Shown here: positions 1-7,793 of the stretch, one piece after another
Numbering within the stretch: the first letter of the stretch is position 1
Layout: each line of letters begins with the position of its first letter
Assembly: GCA_034437795.1 (NCBI GenBank)
Contig: DAOTTI010000254.1
Location: 1-28,820 of the forward strand
Origin: DAOTTI01 sp034437795
GTDB lineage: Bacteria > Chloroflexota > UBA11872 > UBA12225
DNA: 28,820 nt
Reading direction: 5' to 3'
The notes under the pieces: model-generated
Database searches by the model: none
What the model was told of the DNA's origin: nothing
The model's input: only the letters and a program-made list of their open reading frames with translations
Translations under genes and position numbers: made by a program

Positions 1-531
1 CTTCTCACGGAGTACCTCCTCCGCGCTGTAGCTCATCACGGCCGTCGCCGGCGCCCGCGCCTCATCCGGCGGCTCGTCCGGCGACCGCTCGTCAATGGCG
101 GTCGCCGTCGCGGGGGCCAGGCGCCGGCCGGCCTCGGCCTGCTCTCCCTCCGTCTCCCCGCCCGGCTGGAGCGACTGCTCCAGGCTCGGCGGCCCCGCAC
201 GTCCCGCTTCGGCGGCGTCCAGCAGCGGCCGACCGGGCGGCCAGAACCGCGCGAATAGCTCGTCGAAGACCTCGCGCTGATCAGGGCGCGAGAGTAGGGT
301 CGCGCGCGCGGCATAGTAGAAGTCGTCGCGCCGACGCAGGTCGAGCAGCGGCAGGGCGGCGGCCAGATCAGCCAGCCGCCCCGGGCCGGCGTCAATGCCC
401 TCGGCCCGCAACGCCCGCCCAAACCGCACCAGCCGGTGCAGGAGCGCAGCGGCGACGGGCCCTGACAGGGTCTCTGCAGTGGGCAGGCTCGCCCCGGTCG
501 GGTCTCCGCTCACAATATCTTCGGTGCTCAC
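1..531 (-). CDS. VWA-domain CoxE-like protein, N-terminal part (cut by window edge)
   Basis: An open frame of 177 codons runs from a GTG at 531 to the left edge without a stop, so only the N-terminal part is visible. The N-terminus, with LLHRLVRFGRALRAEGI, then a DLRRRDDFYYAARATL stretch and ELFARFW, is typical of CoxE-like proteins that carry a von Willebrand factor A domain further downstream. The last part is a Pro/Glu/Ala-rich linker ending in SAEEVLREK. The VWA domain with its MIDAS site would lie outside the window. CoxE-like proteins work with MoxR/CoxD AAA+ ATPases as chaperones that mature metalloenzymes or other complexes, and such an ATPase lies just upstream (879-1889). The start is uncertain: a TAG lies three codons before GTG 531, and a second GTG in frame at 513 is possible. 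Neither has a clear ribosome binding site. Confidence 0.75.
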   Translation of the reverse strand, partial: MSTEDIVSGDPTGASLPTAETLSGPVAAALLHRLVRFGRALRAEGIDAGPGRLADLAAALPLLDLRRRDDFYYAARATLLSRPDQREVFDELFARFWPPGRPLLDAAEAGRAGPPSLEQSLQPGGETEGEQAEAGRRLAPATATAIDERSPDEPPDEARAPATAVMSYSAEEVLREK

Positions 532-747
532 GGTACTCTAGAAACGCTTAGTGCTCACGGCATTCTGGGTGCGCTCAGTCCCCGCGCTGCCCTTCGCGCC
601 CGCGGTTCTCTCGGTGATCGCCACGACGTCCGCAGAGCCGAGACCCGGTCGCAACGTGCCTTGCGCTCAGGCCATCCCGCGCTCACAGGAAGCAGCACGT
701 CTTCGGCAAGAAGCGCTCGCCCGCACTCGTCACAGCCAGCGAGCAGT

Positions 748-781
748 GCCCTCTCCTTCTGGGAGAGGGTCGGGGTGAGGA
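748..781. repeat. Intergenic palindromic repeat, family A, copy 1
   Basis: A CCCTCTCC / GGGAGAGGG stem is followed by TCGGGGTGAGGA. The same design recurs at 1944, 2067 and, inverted, at 2942. It lies in the 347-base gap (532-878) between the CoxE-like gene and the MoxR gene. I see no convincing gene in that gap; the frames there lack family resemblance. Near its left end GTGCTCACGG occurs twice (525-534 and 551-560). Confidence 0.7.
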
Positions 782-878
782 CCCCGCTTCCCCGCGCCAC
801 GACCAGGAGCGACCGGCTGGGCAGTGACCGGCAACGATCGACGGTGCCTCGGCGCAGCCGGCGCACGACGGGGCTCGC

Positions 879-1889
879 TCACCGGGCAGGGGCGGCGCTC
901 ACTACGGCTCCCTCCTCCGCCGGCACGATGGCGGCGCCGGTGACCTCCGCCACCAGGGCAGCGAAGAGGCCCTTGCGGGCGCGCTCGATGTCCTCCTGGT
1001 GCTTCAGAATGCAGCCGAGCGTGGCCACCACCTCCGGCCGCCCTAGCTCGTCCACGCCCAGCGCCACCAGGGCCGCCGTCCAGTCCAGCGTCTCGGCGAT
1101 CCCGGGCACCTTCCAGAGGTCGTGCCGGCGCAGGGCCTGGATGAACGAGCAGACCTGGCGGGCCAGGTGCTGCGGCACCGCGGGCACCTTGGTCGTGACG
1201 ATCTGTAGCTCCTTCTCGAAGGTGGGATAGTCGATCCAGTGGTACAGGCAACGCCGCTTGAGGGCGTCGTGCAGTTCCCGCGTGCGGTTGGAGGTGATCA
1301 CCACTACCGGCGGACGCTCGGCGCGGATGGTGCCCACCTCCGGGATGGTCACCTGCCAGTCGGAGAGCAGCTCCAGCAGGAAGGCGTCGAACTCGTCGTC
1401 GGCACGGTCCAGCTCATCGATGAGCAGCACCGGCGGGCGCTCGGCGCCGGCCTCGATCGCCTGCAGCAGCGGGCGCTTGATCAGAAAGCTGGGGCCGAAG
1501 ATGTCCGCCGGCCGCGCGTCGCGCGCCGCCCCTGCGGCCTCCAGTAGCCGGATGTGCAGCATCTGCCGACTGTAGTCCCACTCGTACACCGCATGGGACA
1601 CGTCTAGCCCTTCGTAGCACTGCAGGCGGATCAGGGGCGCGCCAGTAATGGCCGAGAGCGCCTTGGCCACCTCCGTCTTGCCCACGCCGGCCTCGCCTTC
1701 CAGGAGCAGGGGCTTTGGCAGGTGCAGCGAGAGGAAGATGGCCGTGGCCAGGCCACGGTCGGCGACGTAGCGCTGCGACTCCAGCGCTCGCAGCACGGCA
1801 TCGACTGAGTCAAGGGTCGTGAGCGGGGCGCCGGACGCGGCGCCGTTTGGCGACGGGGATTCCCCCACGTTCGTGTTTGTAGTCGGCAT
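879..1889 (-). CDS. MoxR-family AAA+ ATPase
   Basis: The product is a 336-residue cytoplasmic AAA+ ATPase of the MoxR/CoxD type. Visible motifs are Walker A GEAGVGKT (about residues 65-72), Walker B LLIDEL (155-160), a sensor-1 region VVVITSNRTREL (196-207) and arginines in the KRRCLYHW segment (211-218) that fit the Arg finger. MoxR ATPases use ATP hydrolysis to remodel or load cofactors into partner enzymes, usually together with a VWA protein, and a CoxE-like VWA gene follows 347 bases downstream. The start chosen is ATG 1889. The frame stays open further upstream, but the added residues include TSPHPDPLPKGEGR, which is simply a translated copy of the family A palindromic repeat and so not genuine protein. 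The client of this pair is not apparent; no molybdo-hydroxylase gene is in view. Confidence 0.93.
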   Translation of the reverse strand: MPTTNTNVGESPSPNGAASGAPLTTLDSVDAVLRALESQRYVADRGLATAIFLSLHLPKPLLLEGEAGVGKTEVAKALSAITGAPLIRLQCYEGLDVSHAVYEWDYSRQMLHIRLLEAAGAARDARPADIFGPSFLIKRPLLQAIEAGAERPPVLLIDELDRADDEFDAFLLELLSDWQVTIPEVGTIRAERPPVVVITSNRTRELHDALKRRCLYHWIDYPTFEKELQIVTTKVPAVPQHLARQVCSFIQALRRHDLWKVPGIAETLDWTAALVALGVDELGRPEVVATLGCILKHQEDIERARKGLFAALVAEVTGAAIVPAEEGAVVSAAPAR

Positions 1890-1943
1890 GTCTGCCAAAT
1901 CATAACGGGAGCATGGAAGGAAGCTCCGTGCGCCGCGCCATAA

Positions 1944-2104
1944 CCTCCCCTCTCCCTTTGGAAGGGGGTCAGGGTGAGGGCTCGTTTTGGAGACCCCTCT
2001 CCCCCTGGTGGCCCTGCCTCCGGCGGGCACCCTGGGCCAGGGTGAGGGCTCCTAATTGGGCAAAGTGCCCCATCCCCAAAGGAAGAGGGTTAGGGTGAGG
2101 GCTC
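1944..2104. repeat. Cluster of three family A palindromic repeats
   Basis: Three related units lie head to tail: 1944-1982 (CCCCTCTCCCTTTGGAAGGGGG then TCAGGGTGAGGGCT), 1993-2050 (same ends, longer middle, CCAGGGTGAGGGCTCC) and 2067-2104 (CCCCATCCCCAAAGGAAGAGGG then TTAGGGTGAGGGCTCC). Each ends with GGGTGAGGGCT. They fill most of the 391-base gap between the MoxR gene start (1889) and the DUF3303 gene end (2281). The rest of that gap, about 2105-2280, shows no gene that I can support. Confidence 0.8.
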
Positions 2105-2280
2105 CTTGGCCAGTTCCAGGGTCTGGCGGCGCTGCAAGTGGCCCGGATCGCCCGCTGGGACTGTGTCCCTCCCTTTTGCAAGCAACGCCGCCTTCCCGCG
2201 GGCAGCAGCCGAATGCACCCCACTGACCAGCAAAGGATTTGGCTGTGGGCAGCGGCGCCGCGCGCCGGCAGCCCGGCAGG

Positions 2281-2577
2281 TCAGGAGACCGCGGCCTGTA
2301 GCTGCCGGAAATGCTCGATGGCCTTGTCGTACTTGAGCTCGTGAATGGCGCGTACGTCCCAGGCCACCAGGTCCATATACGGCTGCAGGAAATCGGTGAG
2401 CTCCGCCGGGTCGTCAAAGTCGACGATCAGGAAGCCCGCCCCGCCCCCGGCGAGGTTGTACCAGCCGCGGATGCGCTCGGGATAGTTCTTGCCCGCTTCG
2501 TGCTGCTCGAGGATCCGCTGACGGACCTCCTGGGCTGTCGTCCCCGGATACCACGTGAACGCGCAGTAGAAGAGCAT
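2281..2577 (-). CDS. DUF3303 family protein
   Basis: A 98-residue small soluble protein matching the DUF3303 style: it begins MLFYCAFTWYPG, has LEQHEAGKNYPERIRGWYNL in the first half, a GGGAGFLIVDFDDPAELTDF strand-helix stretch, and a helical end around LKYDKAIEHFRQLQ. Family members are single ferredoxin-like alpha/beta domains related to dimeric alpha-beta barrels; no function is established. The start ATG 2577 is decided by a strong GGAGGT ribosome site seven bases upstream. The frame stays open further upstream but that part is low-complexity Arg/Ala/Gly-rich and unlikely to be translated. It stands alone, with more than 600 bases of gene-free DNA on its upstream side, so it probably has its own promoter. 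Confidence 0.85.
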   Translation of the reverse strand: MLFYCAFTWYPGTTAQEVRQRILEQHEAGKNYPERIRGWYNLAGGGAGFLIVDFDDPAELTDFLQPYMDLVAWDVRAIHELKYDKAIEHFRQLQAAVS

Positions 2578-2584
2578 GAGCTGC

Positions 2585-2590
2585 ACCTCC
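2585..2590 (-). promoter_or_regulatory. Ribosome binding site of the DUF3303 gene
   Basis: GGAGGT on the minus strand, seven bases before ATG 2577. It decides the start and shortens the open frame from 183 to 98 residues. Confidence 0.85.
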
Positions 2591-2941
2591 GTTCGTGCAT
2601 GTTGTCGCGCTGTCGCGCATCGTGTCGCGGATGCTGGCGCTCCGCGCGGGCCACGGGCCGCCCTGGCGGGTGGGCACCGGCCGCACCCTCGCCCGCGCAC
2701 TGCAGAGCTGAGTGCTCCGCCCCACCTGCACGGCGCCGGGCGCCCGCCGCGAACAGCGGAGCTGAACGCCACCGCGTCCGGCGGCGCCCCTGGTCTGGCA
2801 AAGACCGTGCCGCCTGCGGATCCCGCTGCCACCCGGCGCCCCTGTCCCGACGGGTCGCATGTTCAACGGCTGCTGAGGGGTAGCCAACCCCTTCCGTGAT
2901 CCCTCAGGTCAGGTCCGGAGTAGTCACCAGCGGAGCCTCAG

Positions 2942-2970
2942 CCTAACCCTCTCCCCAATGGGAGAGGGAA
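2942..2970. repeat. Family A palindromic repeat, inverted copy
   Basis: CCTAACCCTCTCCCC / GGGAGAGGG. The CCTAACCC side lies to the left, so this copy points opposite to the copies at 748 and 1944-2104. Confidence 0.65.
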
Positions 2971-2995
2971 CTCCTCGCCGGCCGTGAAGAACCCA

Positions 2996-3085
2996 GGCTA
3001 AGTCGGCGCTGGTATGTTCGTGCGGGACAGGACGGCCGGGCATCGATGGACAGGGCGGCGCGAACATACCAGCGGATACTTAGCC
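2996..3085. repeat. 90-base inverted repeat with 25-base arms
   Basis: Left arm 2996-3020 (begins GGCTAAG, ends GCTGGTATGTTCG) is the reverse complement of right arm 3061-3085 except for three adjacent positions. A 40-base centre separates them. There is no T-run, so it does not look like an ordinary terminator. It could be a miniature inverted-repeat element or a large RNA hairpin. It lies in the leader of the topoisomerase gene. Confidence 0.8.
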
Positions 3086-3234
3086 GGTCAGACTGCGCTC
3101 GTCCCGCCCTGTGCCGGGGCCAGGCGGAAGCCCGCACGATCCCTTGCCTTGCATCGTGCGCCTTCAACTTTGAACCCCGAACTGTGAACTCTGAACCTGG
3201 CCATGTGGGCACGGCTCTTGCATCAGGGTCCGGC

Positions 3235-4395
3235 GTGACCCCAGCAGCAGACCTGGTCAGCCGGCCGCCAGGTGAAGAACTGCTCGACCCCGCTGCGTCC
3301 GCGGAGGCGGCCGGCTTGCGTTATGTGACGGACGACGTGCCGGGGATCCGCCGCCGGCGCGCCGGCCGCGGCTTTGCCTACATCGGCCCCGATGGCCGGC
3401 CGGTGCGCGACGACGCGACGCTGAGGCGGATCAGGTCACTGGCCATCCCGCCGGCCTGGACGGACGTCTGGATCTGCCCTGACCCGCAGGGCCACCTCCA
3501 GGCCACCGGCCGCGACCGGCGAGGCCGGAAGCAGTATCGCTACCACCCCCAGTTCAGAGCGATCCGCGACGCCGTCAAGTTTGACCGCCTCATCGCCTTC
3601 GCTCGGGCGCTGCCGGCGATACGGCAGCGGCTGGCCCGCGACCTGGCCCTGCCGGGCGTCCCCAGAGAGAAGGTGCTGGCCACCGTCGTCCAGCTCCTTG
3701 ATCAGACCCACCTCCGGATCGGCAACGACGAGTACCGGCGAGCCAACCACTCCTACGGCCTCACCACGTTGCGTGACCGCCACGCGAACGTCCAGGGCTC
3801 CACCATCCGCTTCCACTTCCGCGGTAAGCACGGCAAGGAGCACACCGTGACGGTCCGCAACCGGCGCCTGGCGCGCATCGTGAAACGCTGCCAGGAGCTA
3901 CCAGGTCAGCGCCTGTTCCAGTACGTCGACGAGGCCGGGGTCCGGCACGACGTCGGCTCCGAGCACGTGAACGAGTACCTGCGCAAGATCAGCGGCGGTG
4001 ACTTCACCACCAAGGATTTCCGCACCTGGGCAGGCACGGTGCTGGCGGCGCGGCTCATTCGCGAGGCCGAGCCGTGCGCCTCGGTATCACAAGGGCGACA
4101 GGTCGTGACGCGCACGATCGAGCAGGTGGCCGCGGCGCTCGGCAACAGCGTGGCCGTCTGCCGGAAGTGCTACGTCCACCCCGCCGTGCTCGACGCCTAC
4201 CTCTGGGGGCAGGATGTCCCTGCCAGCGCCGCCGCGCTACCGCCGGAGCCGCTGAACCACGGCCTCTCCGAGGACGAGCAGGCGGCGCTGCAGTTTCTGC
4301 TCCAGCAGGCGGCGGCGCCTACTCCTCCTTCGAAAACTGCCGCGCCACGCGCCGCAGGCCGCGGCGAAGGGCCCGCGCCTGCGCGACATCGATGA
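3235..4395 (+). CDS. DNA topoisomerase IB (eukaryotic-like/poxvirus-type)
   Basis: A 386-residue type IB topoisomerase, which relaxes supercoiled DNA without ATP through a 3'-phosphotyrosine intermediate. The N-terminal topo IB domain is seen at about residues 30-110 (LRYVTDDVPGI, IPPAWTDVWICPD, GRKQYRYHP). The catalytic domain carries R161 in LRIGNDEY, K198 in FRGKHGKEH, R263 in TTKDFRTWAGT and the nucleophile Y313 in CRKCYVHPAV. The position nine residues before the Tyr is Asn (N304), where vaccinia enzyme has His; Asn is usual in bacterial members. The start is inferred: GTG 3235 has AGGG upstream, whereas the longer frame to ATG 3046 runs through an inverted repeat and simple sequence. 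The last ~45 residues are Pro/Ala/Arg-rich and the final 77 bases overlap the end of the opposite-strand gene at 4319-5287. Confidence 0.93.
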   Translation: MTPAADLVSRPPGEELLDPAASAEAAGLRYVTDDVPGIRRRRAGRGFAYIGPDGRPVRDDATLRRIRSLAIPPAWTDVWICPDPQGHLQATGRDRRGRKQYRYHPQFRAIRDAVKFDRLIAFARALPAIRQRLARDLALPGVPREKVLATVVQLLDQTHLRIGNDEYRRANHSYGLTTLRDRHANVQGSTIRFHFRGKHGKEHTVTVRNRRLARIVKRCQELPGQRLFQYVDEAGVRHDVGSEHVNEYLRKISGGDFTTKDFRTWAGTVLAARLIREAEPCASVSQGRQVVTRTIEQVAAALGNSVAVCRKCYVHPAVLDAYLWGQDVPASAAALPPEPLNHGLSEDEQAALQFLLQQAAAPTPPSKTAAPRAAGRGEGPAPARHR

Positions 4396-5287
4396 GCGCG
4401 TCGACCAGCGGCGGGCCGCCATGGCCGAGGCCCTGGTCGTAGGCCACGAACCGCGCGAAGGCGCCGACCTGGCGTTCCGGCCCGTCCTCGACCAGATCGA
4501 GGTGGATGTCCTCCGTGAAGAATTGGATCGCCGCCTGCACGTGCCCGCGCGCCGGCGGCTTGCCGGCGCCGAATGGCGGGACCCCCAGCTCAGCCACTTC
4601 GCCGTCCTGGCCGCGGCCGCGGTAGGCGTGCAGCCACTCCCCCAGGCTATTGGCAAAGGCCGCGGCGCTCTCCGTCGGGAACCAGACGGCGGCGCGCAGC
4701 CCCGGGTGGTCGATGAACACCGCCGTGCAGCACCCGTCGCGGCAGCTCCCCACGTCGATCGACTCGACGATGCCTACGCGGTAGCCGATAAACGCCGACG
4801 GCCACGGCTCCTCATCGTCGCCTCCGCCGCCCCCGCCGTCATCGTCGTCGTAGACGTCGTCGCCCCCGCCGCCCCCGTCATCCGAGAGACGGCGCTCCTC
4901 GATGATGTCGGGGCGCTCCAGCACGGCCGCGCCGGTGCCCGAGCCGGACCCGGCCGAGCCGAGTACCTTGGAGAGCTCACGGCCCAACGACTCCAGCAGG
5001 CGGGCCAGGGCGTGGAGCGACGGATCGTCGGCCGGCTGCCCGGCCTCCGCTAGCCGGCGCGCCAGCGCTTGCTGGGCGCGGGGCGATCCGGCCAGCCGGC
5101 GCGCGGCCTTCAGAAAGGCCTCGGCCGTCTCATCGGCCGTGCTCGGCGCCGCCCCGCGACCGGACCGGCCGGCCGACTCGGCGTTGGCGCTGCGCTGGGC
5201 CCGCAAGCTTCGCAGCCATTCCTCGACGCGGGCCGCGGTGGAGTCGGCGCCGAATTCGTCGTCACGGCGGTTCTGACGTTCGTCCAT
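4319..5287 (-). CDS. Unknown protein with Asp/Gly-rich linker
   Basis: I do not recognise this 322-residue protein. Residues 1-110 are charged and helix-forming (RVEEWLRSLRAQR, EAFLKAARRLAGSPRAQQALARRLAEAG, HALARLLESLGRELSKVL). Residues 111-160 are a flexible linker, with GSAGSGSGTG and then a run made almost only of Gly and Asp/Glu (136-160). Residues 161-322 look folded: FIGYRVGIVESIDVGSC, a C-x3-CC cluster (182, 186, 187), FIDHPGLRAAVWFP, EWLHAYRGRG and a helical end. There is no signal peptide or membrane segment, so it is probably cytoplasmic. It is the last gene of the minus-strand run containing DUF2905 and transaldolase, 106 bases after DUF2905. Its 3' end overlaps topoisomerase IB tail to tail. 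ATG 5287 is the first start in the frame; the ribosome site is weak. The reading frame is well supported by length and composition, its function is not. Confidence 0.75.
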   Translation of the reverse strand: MDERQNRRDDEFGADSTAARVEEWLRSLRAQRSANAESAGRSGRGAAPSTADETAEAFLKAARRLAGSPRAQQALARRLAEAGQPADDPSLHALARLLESLGRELSKVLGSAGSGSGTGAAVLERPDIIEERRLSDDGGGGGDDVYDDDDGGGGGGDDEEPWPSAFIGYRVGIVESIDVGSCRDGCCTAVFIDHPGLRAAVWFPTESAAAFANSLGEWLHAYRGRGQDGEVAELGVPPFGAGKPPARGHVQAAIQFFTEDIHLDLVEDGPERQVGAFARFVAYDQGLGHGGPPLVDALIDVAQARALRRGLRRVARQFSKEE

Positions 5288-5393
5288 TTCGTTGCTTCAG
5301 TCGCTTCAGCACAAGTCTAGCGCCCCGGGCCAGGACGTGATCGGCCGGCGGGAGCCCGCCGAGCGCTGCCCCCGCGCCCCGCGGCGGCCCGGG

Positions 5394-5618
5394 CTAGCGG
5401 CGCCACAGCAGGTTCAGGATCACGGTGAGCACGATGCTGATCAGGATGGAGGTCACCAGCGGGAAGTAGAACGTGAAGCCATCGCGCTGGATGACGATGT
5501 CGCCGGGCAGCCGGCCCACCACGGGGATGCGGCCGGCCACCAGCATCAGCACCCCGATCCCGGCCAGCACCAGCCCGAAGACGATGAACAGCTTGCCAAA
5601 CGTCGTGAGATCAGGCAT
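5394..5618 (-). CDS. DUF2905 family small membrane protein
   Basis: A 74-residue protein with two predicted membrane segments (about residues 8-29 and 49-71) flanking a short loop RIPVVGRLPGDIVIQRDGF. The GRLPGDI loop and overall length match DUF2905, a widespread family of tiny inner-membrane proteins without known function. Its ATG (5618) lies inside the last codons of the transaldolase frame: the two overlap by eight bases, so translation was probably coupled to it. Confidence 0.88.
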   Translation of the reverse strand: MPDLTTFGKLFIVFGLVLAGIGVLMLVAGRIPVVGRLPGDIVIQRDGFTFYFPLVTSILISIVLTVILNLLWRR

Positions 5619-6747
5619 CGGTTCCGCTGATCCGCCGCACCTTGGCGTCGATCGCCGCCAGCAGGTCGTCGTACGACTTGGCGAACGCCGCTACGCCTTC
5701 CGTCTCCAGCCTGGCCGTGACCGCCTTGAGATCAATGCCGGCGCGCGCCAGGGCCTCGAGCTGCGCGTGCGCCTCCGCCAGGCCGTCGCGGATGGAGAGC
5801 CGGACGTTGGCGTGATCCAGGATCGCCTCCAGCGTCGGCGGCGGCACCGTGTTCACCGTGTGCGGCCCGATAAGCGGATCGACGTACTTCGTGTCCTTAT
5901 AGGCCGGGTTCTTGGTGCTGGTGCTGCCCCAGAGCACGCGTTGCACCCGTGCGCCTCTGGCCTGCAACGCCGCCCAGCGCGGGCCGGCGAAGATCCGCTC
6001 GAAGCGCTCGTAGGCCACCTTCGCGTTGGCCACCGCAGCCGTCCCCCGCAGGTGTGCGGCCTCAGGAATCCCGTCCAGCAGCGCGTCGACTGCGGTATCG
6101 ACGCGGCTGACGAAGAAGCTGGCCACGGAGGCGATGCGCTCCACGGGCGCTCCCGCACGCAGCCGCCGCTCCAGGCCGGCCATGAAGGCGTCGGTCACCG
6201 CCTCATAGCGGTCGACGTCGAATAGCAGCGTGACGTTGACGTTGATCCCCCGTGCCAGAGACTCCGTGATCGCCGGCAGGCCCGCCAGGGTGCCGGGGAT
6301 CTTGATCATCACGTTCGGCCGGCCTACGGCTCGAAACAGACGCTCCGCGTCGGCGATCGTCGCGTCCGTGTCGTGGGCCAGCTTGGGCGAGACCTCCAGG
6401 CTGACGAAGCCGTCCGCCCCGTCCAGCCGGTCGTACACCGGCCGTAGCACGTCCGCTGCCTCCTGGATGTCCTGGATGGCCAGGGCTTCGAAGATCTCCG
6501 CCGGCGTCTTGCCCTGGCGCGCCAGGGCGGCGAGATCGGCGTCGTACTCGGAGCTGCCCGTGATCGCCTACTCGAAGATGGTCGGGTTTGAGGTCACGCC
6601 GAGCAGCCCCTCATCCACCAGACGCTGCAGGCCTCCCGAGCGGATGAGGTCGCGGCTGATGTAGTCGAGCCAGATGCTCTGGCCAAGCGCCTGCAGCCGG
6701 CGCAGGGCGTTCTCGGTGGTAGTGGTGACTGGTGCGGCGACTGCCAT
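5611..6747 (-). pseudogene. tal: Transaldolase interrupted by an in-frame TAG
   Basis: The frame encodes a transaldolase (pentose phosphate pathway, transfer of a dihydroxyacetone unit between sugar phosphates) of the longer, about 378-residue type. The N-terminal part has LGQSIWLDYISRDLI and GVTSNPTIFE; then codon 60 is TAG (6570-6568) where the family usually has Lys (FEKAI). The same frame continues with AITGSSEYDADL, VLRPVYDRLDGADGFVSLEVSP, the Schiff-base Lys in VMIKIPGT (K149), LLFDVDRYEAV, ASFFVSRVDTAVD, LWGSTSTKNPAY and a normal C-terminus, with no frameshift. A single A-to-T change in AAG explains it. ATG 6747 is set by GGAGGT five bases upstream. The only evident restart, GTG 6450, lacks a ribosome site and would omit the conserved TSNPTIF strand. 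It may be a pseudogene, a sequencing or assembly error, or, less likely, a read-through codon. Confidence 0.85.
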
Positions 6748-6752
6748 GGTCG

Positions 6753-6758
6753 ACCTCC
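6753..6758 (-). promoter_or_regulatory. Ribosome binding site of the transaldolase frame
   Basis: GGAGGT five bases before ATG 6747. It selects this ATG over the in-frame ATG 6762 upstream, and shows that initiation signals of the interrupted gene are intact. Confidence 0.8.
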
Positions 6759-6819
6759 GCATTTTCCCTCAATTCTAGACGGCCGGCGCCGTGCTGCGAC
6801 CGGCGGCGATCAGCCGCGA

Positions 6820-7590
6820 TCAGATCGCCGTCCAGCCCCCGTCGGCGAGCAGGCAGGCGCCAGTGATCAGGCTGGCCGCAGGGCTGGCCAGGAACAGCAC
6901 GGCGTTGGCCACCTCCTCGGGCGTGCCCAGGCGCCCGAGCGGGATACGGTGCAGGATGTCGTCACGGATCGCCGGGTCGGCCAGCGTGGCGCGGGTCAGG
7001 GGCGTCTCCACGAAGGTGGGGCCAATGGCGTTCACGCGCACGCCATGCGCAGCCCACTCCAGGGCCAGCACACGGGTCAGGTTGATGACGCCGGCCTTGG
7101 CAGCGCAGTAGGCCGCGCGATACGGATAGCCAATCACCCCGTTCTGGGACGCGACGGTGACGATGCTCCCCCGCCCGCGAGCCACCATCCGCCTGCCGGC
7201 GGCCTGGCAGGAGAAGAAGACCCCCTTCAGGTCCACGTCCAGGACGCGGTCCCACTCCTCCTCCGTCACCTCCAGCGCCGGCCTGGGGATGTTGATCCCG
7301 GCGTTGGCCACCAATACGTCAATCGGCCCGAGCTGCTCCTCCGTCTGGGCCATGGCCGCCTCGATCGAGGCCACGCTGGTCACGTCAAGGGGGACGGCCA
7401 CGGCCCGCACCGCGAACGTGCGTGCCACTTCCGCAGCCAGGGCCCGCGCGTCATCCATGCGCGCCGGCAGATCGGCCACGGTCACGTGCGCTCCCGCGCT
7501 GGCGAACGCGCGCACCATGGCGCTGCCCAGGCCACCGGTCGCGCCCGTGATCAAGGCCACCTGGCCGTCCAGGCGAAACCGCTCTGTCAC
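6820..7590 (-). CDS. SDR family NAD(P)-dependent oxidoreductase
   Basis: A 256-residue classical short-chain dehydrogenase/reductase. The Rossmann dinucleotide site is ITGATGGLG (about 14-22), D70 in LDVTS is the adenine-ring Asp, VANAGIN (95-101) is the NAG motif, and the catalytic triad is S148 (VASQNG), Y161 and K165 (YRAAYCAAKAG). The C-terminus GACLLADGGWTAI is typical. The substrate cannot be read; the closest styles are 3-oxoacyl-ACP reductase (FabG-like) and gluconate/sugar dehydrogenases, and the neighbouring transaldolase would favour a sugar. Asp40 after the second strand (VTVAD) hints at NAD(H) preference. GTG 7590 is preferred because AGGCAGGGA precedes it and the spacing to the Rossmann strand is normal; GTG 7614 is possible. 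It lies 72 bases upstream of the transaldolase frame in the same direction, so the two are probably co-transcribed. Confidence 0.9.
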   Translation of the reverse strand: MTERFRLDGQVALITGATGGLGSAMVRAFASAGAHVTVADLPARMDDARALAAEVARTFAVRAVAVPLDVTSVASIEAAMAQTEEQLGPIDVLVANAGINIPRPALEVTEEEWDRVLDVDLKGVFFSCQAAGRRMVARGRGSIVTVASQNGVIGYPYRAAYCAAKAGVINLTRVLALEWAAHGVRVNAIGPTFVETPLTRATLADPAIRDDILHRIPLGRLGTPEEVANAVLFLASPAASLITGACLLADGGWTAI

Positions 7591-7793
7591 GCGTCCCTGC
7601 CTCTCTCTGCTCACTCGCTCATCACGGCGCCGTGCGGCCCGTGGGTGCGCAGACCCACTGATCCCAGCCCGATAAGCGTTCTGTCACTCCAGCGCTCCTG
7701 ACATCGATCGACGTGAACGCTTTCGCAGCGACCAATAGGAAGCTCCAGATCGAAGCACGGGGCACACTCGCCACACGTGTGCCCGTCACCCTC

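Larger units (their letters stand above)
2591..3234. other. Gene-free stretch between DUF3303 and topoisomerase IB
   Basis: About 640 bases without a supportable gene. It holds a GC-rich segment with short near-repeats around AGCTGA (2707, 2759), an inverted family A repeat (2942-2970), a 90-base inverted repeat (2996-3085), and a simple stretch at about 3165-3200 built of repeated TGAACC/TGAACT-like words. The open frame of topoisomerase IB extends leftward through the last two, but these repeats argue against translation there. A promoter for the plus-strand topoisomerase must lie here; I cannot point to a specific -35/-10 pair. Confidence 0.6.

Noticed and set aside
1890..2030. Longer N-terminus of the MoxR ATPase.
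   Set aside because: The added residues are a translation of a palindromic repeat (PHPDPLPKGEG), a common annotation artefact.
3046..3234. Longer N-terminus of topoisomerase IB from ATG 3046.
   Set aside because: It runs through the arm of an inverted repeat and simple TGAAC-rich sequence; no family member is expected to share it.
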